DNA from: Lysobacteraceae bacterium
Lineage (GTDB): Bacteria; Pseudomonadota; Gammaproteobacteria; Xanthomonadales; Xanthomonadaceae
Assembly (NCBI GenBank): GCA_017990865.1
Contig: JAGNNB010000110.1
Coordinates: 1 to 8,740 of the forward strand
Reading direction: 5' to 3'
DNA: 8,740 bases
Part shown: positions 6,744 through 8,740 of the stretch, piece after piece
Numbering within the stretch: the stretch's first letter is position 1
Layout: each line of letters starts with the position of its first letter
Position numbers and translations under genes: made by a program
Notes under the pieces: model-generated
What the model saw: only the letters and a program-made list of their open reading frames with translations
What the model was told of the DNA's origin: nothing
Databases searched by the model: none

Positions 6744-7844
6744 CTATTGGTTGCCGTAACCGATCGCGATCAAGACGAGCAACACCGCCAACACGAGCAA
6801 TGCGATCTTGACCCAACTGTACGGCCGCTCGCCCGCCAACGCGCCGGTGTAGCCGTTCGCGATGACTTGGTAGTTCTTGCTGCCGTAGGTGTAATTCACC
6901 AACCACACCGGCACCAGCACATGCTTGAACGTGCGTCCGCTGAAGTGCGCATCGACGACGAGATTGCGATGGGTGTCGCCGGGCACTTGTTGCCCGCACA
7001 GCGCCTCGGTATCGCGACGCATTTGTTCCATGTTGCGTTCGGACGCTTGACGCAGATCGATTTGATAGCGCTCCACCGTCCAGCCGCGCACGAATTCCGA
7101 CGAATAGGCTTTCAGATCGGTCGTTACCGGAAACGGCTCGATTTGCCGCAGCAGTTCCGCATGCACGCCCGCCGTGCCGGGAATCAGCGCATCGTCGAAG
7201 AAATGATCGAGATGCCCAGCCGCCGGCACCCAGCGCGTGTGTTGCACTTGTCGGGTTCGAGAATTGCCGTCCTTATCGCGATACGACTCTTCTGTGTAGT
7301 AGTGATGCCCCGCGTCCGCGGTCCAATCCGCGGAGACGTGCGAATCGAAGGTCCAATACGGCAAATACACGCCATGCAGCGTGTCGGTGAGCGCGGCGGT
7401 TTTCAGCCGGTTCGGCGCGAACCAGCGCGAGCCGTACCATTTGCGCAAGGCGTCGCGCACTTGGCTTTCGCTGAGTTTGAAGGGCAGCAAGCTCTGCGGC
7501 ACGATCGCATCGCGCATCGCTTCATGCGGCAGAATCGACGGCGAGCCGCAAAAATCGCAGCGCGTCGCCACTTTGCCGTCGACGAACACCGAAATCGCAT
7601 GGCAGCTTTGGCATTTCACTTCGCGACGCTGCGCGCCCCAATCGCGCGCATCCGCCGGCAGTTCCGCCAACGCCGTCGACAAGTCGTTTTCGCGCATCGC
7701 GTCGTCCGCGGCCGCCGCTTGCGCGGGCGACCACGGCACTACCGCACCGCAGTACGGGCAGGCAAGCGATTGCTTGCCGGGGTTCCAGACCAAGTCCCCG
7801 CCGCATTCCGGGCAGGGATGCTTGCCGATGCTGGCTTCGGTCAT
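6744..7844 (-). CDS. Tail-anchored double zinc-ribbon protein (YdjG-like)
   Basis: A 366-residue protein. The N-terminal part carries two zinc ribbons with identical spacing, CX2C-X14-CX2C: C11, C14, C29, C32 and C78, C81, C96, C99. A mixed middle region (about 110-340) contains the LPYWTFDSHV and HVLVPVWLVNYTYG stretches. One hydrophobic helix (about 345-363) sits at the extreme C-terminus with only a few residues after it. This predicts a tail-anchored membrane protein with the ribbons in the cytoplasm. Such proteins are often annotated as TFIIB-type zinc-ribbon or, misleadingly, as PriA-like helicase; no helicase motif is present. The layout resembles Bacillus subtilis YdjG, which is encoded with the SPFH protein YdjI and PspA. 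Here too the SPFH gene lies directly upstream, 16 bases away. No strong ribosome site precedes the ATG at 7844, so translation may be coupled to the upstream gene. Its molecular role is unknown. Confidence 0.8.
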   Translation of the reverse strand: MTEASIGKHPCPECGGDLVWNPGKQSLACPYCGAVVPWSPAQAAAADDAMRENDLSTALAELPADARDWGAQRREVKCQSCHAISVFVDGKVATRCDFCGSPSILPHEAMRDAIVPQSLLPFKLSESQVRDALRKWYGSRWFAPNRLKTAALTDTLHGVYLPYWTFDSHVSADWTADAGHHYYTEESYRDKDGNSRTRQVQHTRWVPAAGHLDHFFDDALIPGTAGVHAELLRQIEPFPVTTDLKAYSSEFVRGWTVERYQIDLRQASERNMEQMRRDTEALCGQQVPGDTHRNLVVDAHFSGRTFKHVLVPVWLVNYTYGSKNYQVIANGYTGALAGERPYSWVKIALLVLAVLLVLIAIGYGNQ

Positions 7845-7860
7845 CGTCGTGCGGTCGGTC

Positions 7861-8740
7861 TCAGCCGCGCAGGAATTCGTCGAGCGCCGCGCGCGCGATG
7901 CGATACGCGTTGCCGATCTTGCGCGCCTTCAGATCGCCCGACTGGATCGACGCCATCACGTCCTCCACCGACACCGCCAGAATCTGCGCGGCTTGTTCCG
8001 GCGTCAGCACGTCGGGCGTCGCCGCTTCGGCGGCCGGCGCGGCGCTTGCCGCAGCGGTCGGCGCGTTCTGCTGCATGCCGCGCATCATCTCCTGCGCCAT
8101 GCCGAAGCCCATCGCCATTGTCGCCGGCACCGTCGCTGCGGAGGCCGCGTCGCCGCCTTGGCCCATGGCCTGACCCATTTGGTATTTCACGTAATCGTTG
8201 AGATTGCCGATCACGCCCATGCTCGAACGCTTGTCGATCGCTTGTTCGACTTCCGGCGGCACCGAGACGTTTTCCAGCAGGAAACTGGTGATCTCGATGC
8301 CGTACTTGTCCTGGATCGCCGGGTTGATGATCGGCAGCAGCGCATCGCCCATCTCGGCGTAGCGCGAAGCGACGTCCAGCGCCGGCACCGACGCCGTGGC
8401 GAGCGCGTCGGTGAACACGCTGACGATGCGCGAACGCATGGTGTCGGCGAATTCGTCGAGGCGGAAATTCTGATCGGTGCCCGCCACCTCGCGCAGGAAC
8501 TTCTGCGGATCGACGATCTTGAAATCGTAGGTGCCGAACGCGCGCAGACGCACGACGCCGAAATCCTTGTCGCGCATCATCACCGGGTTGGACGTGCCCC
8601 ACTTGTTGCCGGTGAACAAGCGCGTGTTGATGTAGTACACGTCGCATTTGAACGGCGAATCGAAACCGTACTTCCAACCGAGAATGGTCGAAAGGATCGG
8701 GATGTTCTCGGTCGCGAGCGTGTGCTTGCCGGGGCCGAAC
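7861..8740 (-). CDS. SPFH-domain protein with C-terminal excisionase-like helix-turn-helix (5' end outside window)
   Basis: The frame is open to the right edge, so the gene starts beyond 8740; the GTG at 8640 is internal. The 292 visible residues begin with GPGKHTLATENIPIL, typical of the YdjI-like branch of the SPFH (stomatin/prohibitin) superfamily. VRLRAFGTYDFKI follows at about 64-76, then a helical region and the conserved ITSFLLENVSVPPEV (from 150) and DKRSSMG (169-175). A Met/Gly/Ala-rich linker of about 60 residues follows. The last 48 residues (LTPEQAAQILAVS...GDLKARKIGNAYRI...LDEFLRG) look like an excisionase/MerR-type helix-turn-helix (HTH_17). Many relatives end in a zinc ribbon instead. 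SPFH proteins assemble on membranes as scaffolds. This gene and the zinc-ribbon gene 16 bases downstream form an operon, so the two proteins probably work together at the membrane. The helix-turn-helix may bind DNA or serve as a protein-binding module; its function is unproven. Confidence 0.85.
   Translation of the reverse strand, partial: FGPGKHTLATENIPILSTILGWKYGFDSPFKCDVYYINTRLFTGNKWGTSNPVMMRDKDFGVVRLRAFGTYDFKIVDPQKFLREVAGTDQNFRLDEFADTMRSRIVSVFTDALATASVPALDVASRYAEMGDALLPIINPAIQDKYGIEITSFLLENVSVPPEVEQAIDKRSSMGVIGNLNDYVKYQMGQAMGQGGDAASAATVPATMAMGFGMAQEMMRGMQQNAPTAAASAAPAAEAATPDVLTPEQAAQILAVSVEDVMASIQSGDLKARKIGNAYRIARAALDEFLRG

Noticed and set aside
7864..8007. Excisionase-like domain read as a sign of a mobile element
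   Set aside because: It is fused in frame to an SPFH protein inside an ordinary operon, with no integrase, attachment site or phage gene nearby.
6708..8201. Open frame of 497 codons antisense to the zinc-ribbon and SPFH genes
   Set aside because: It crosses the strong terminator's flank and two recognised genes, and its translation is Arg/His-rich without motifs.
7861..8640. SPFH gene starting at the GTG at 8640
   Set aside because: The frame continues to the window edge with family-like sequence (GPGKHTLATENIP), so the GTG is an internal valine.

Overview
The window is GC-rich, gene-dense bacterial DNA. The gene content suggests a gammaproteobacterium, most likely of the Xanthomonadales (Lysobacteraceae and relatives). 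It carries an ABC permease fused to an M1-type peptidase, a DUF1820 protein, a rhomboid protease and a FadL-type outer-membrane channel, so the cell is Gram-negative. The order-level assignment is an inference from gene types, not from a marker gene. No rRNA, tRNA, CRISPR array, insertion sequence or phage gene is visible.

Left block (1-3893, plus strand): the 3' end of an ABC-transporter ATPase gene, followed 10 bases later by a very large gene (1194 residues). The large gene encodes two ABC-2-type permease halves and an M1-like zinc metallopeptidase domain in one chain. Together they should form an exporter with a peptidase domain attached, probably on the periplasmic side.

Middle block (3944-5100, minus strand): a DUF1820 protein whose start looks leaderless, and upstream of it a rhomboid intramembrane serine protease with a complete Ser-His pair. 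The M1 fusion gene and the DUF1820 gene converge on a 50-base gap. A 200-base gap (5101-5300) separates the rhomboid gene from the divergent FadL gene. It holds a candidate -10 box, a short direct repeat, a 5'-UTR hairpin and a ribosome binding site.

Right block: the FadL/OmpP1 channel gene (5301-6644, plus) ends at a strong, symmetric terminator (6668-6697). That terminator can also serve the convergent operon on the minus strand (8740 to 6744). The operon encodes an SPFH (stomatin/prohibitin-like) protein, cut by the right window edge, and a tail-anchored protein with two zinc ribbons. The pair resembles the Bacillus YdjI/YdjG membrane-stress proteins. In the protein seen here, the SPFH family's usual C-terminal zinc ribbon appears to be replaced by an excisionase/MerR-like helix-turn-helix. 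This SPFH-HTH plus double-zinc-ribbon pair is the most unusual part of the window, and the permease-peptidase fusion with altered M1 motifs comes second.
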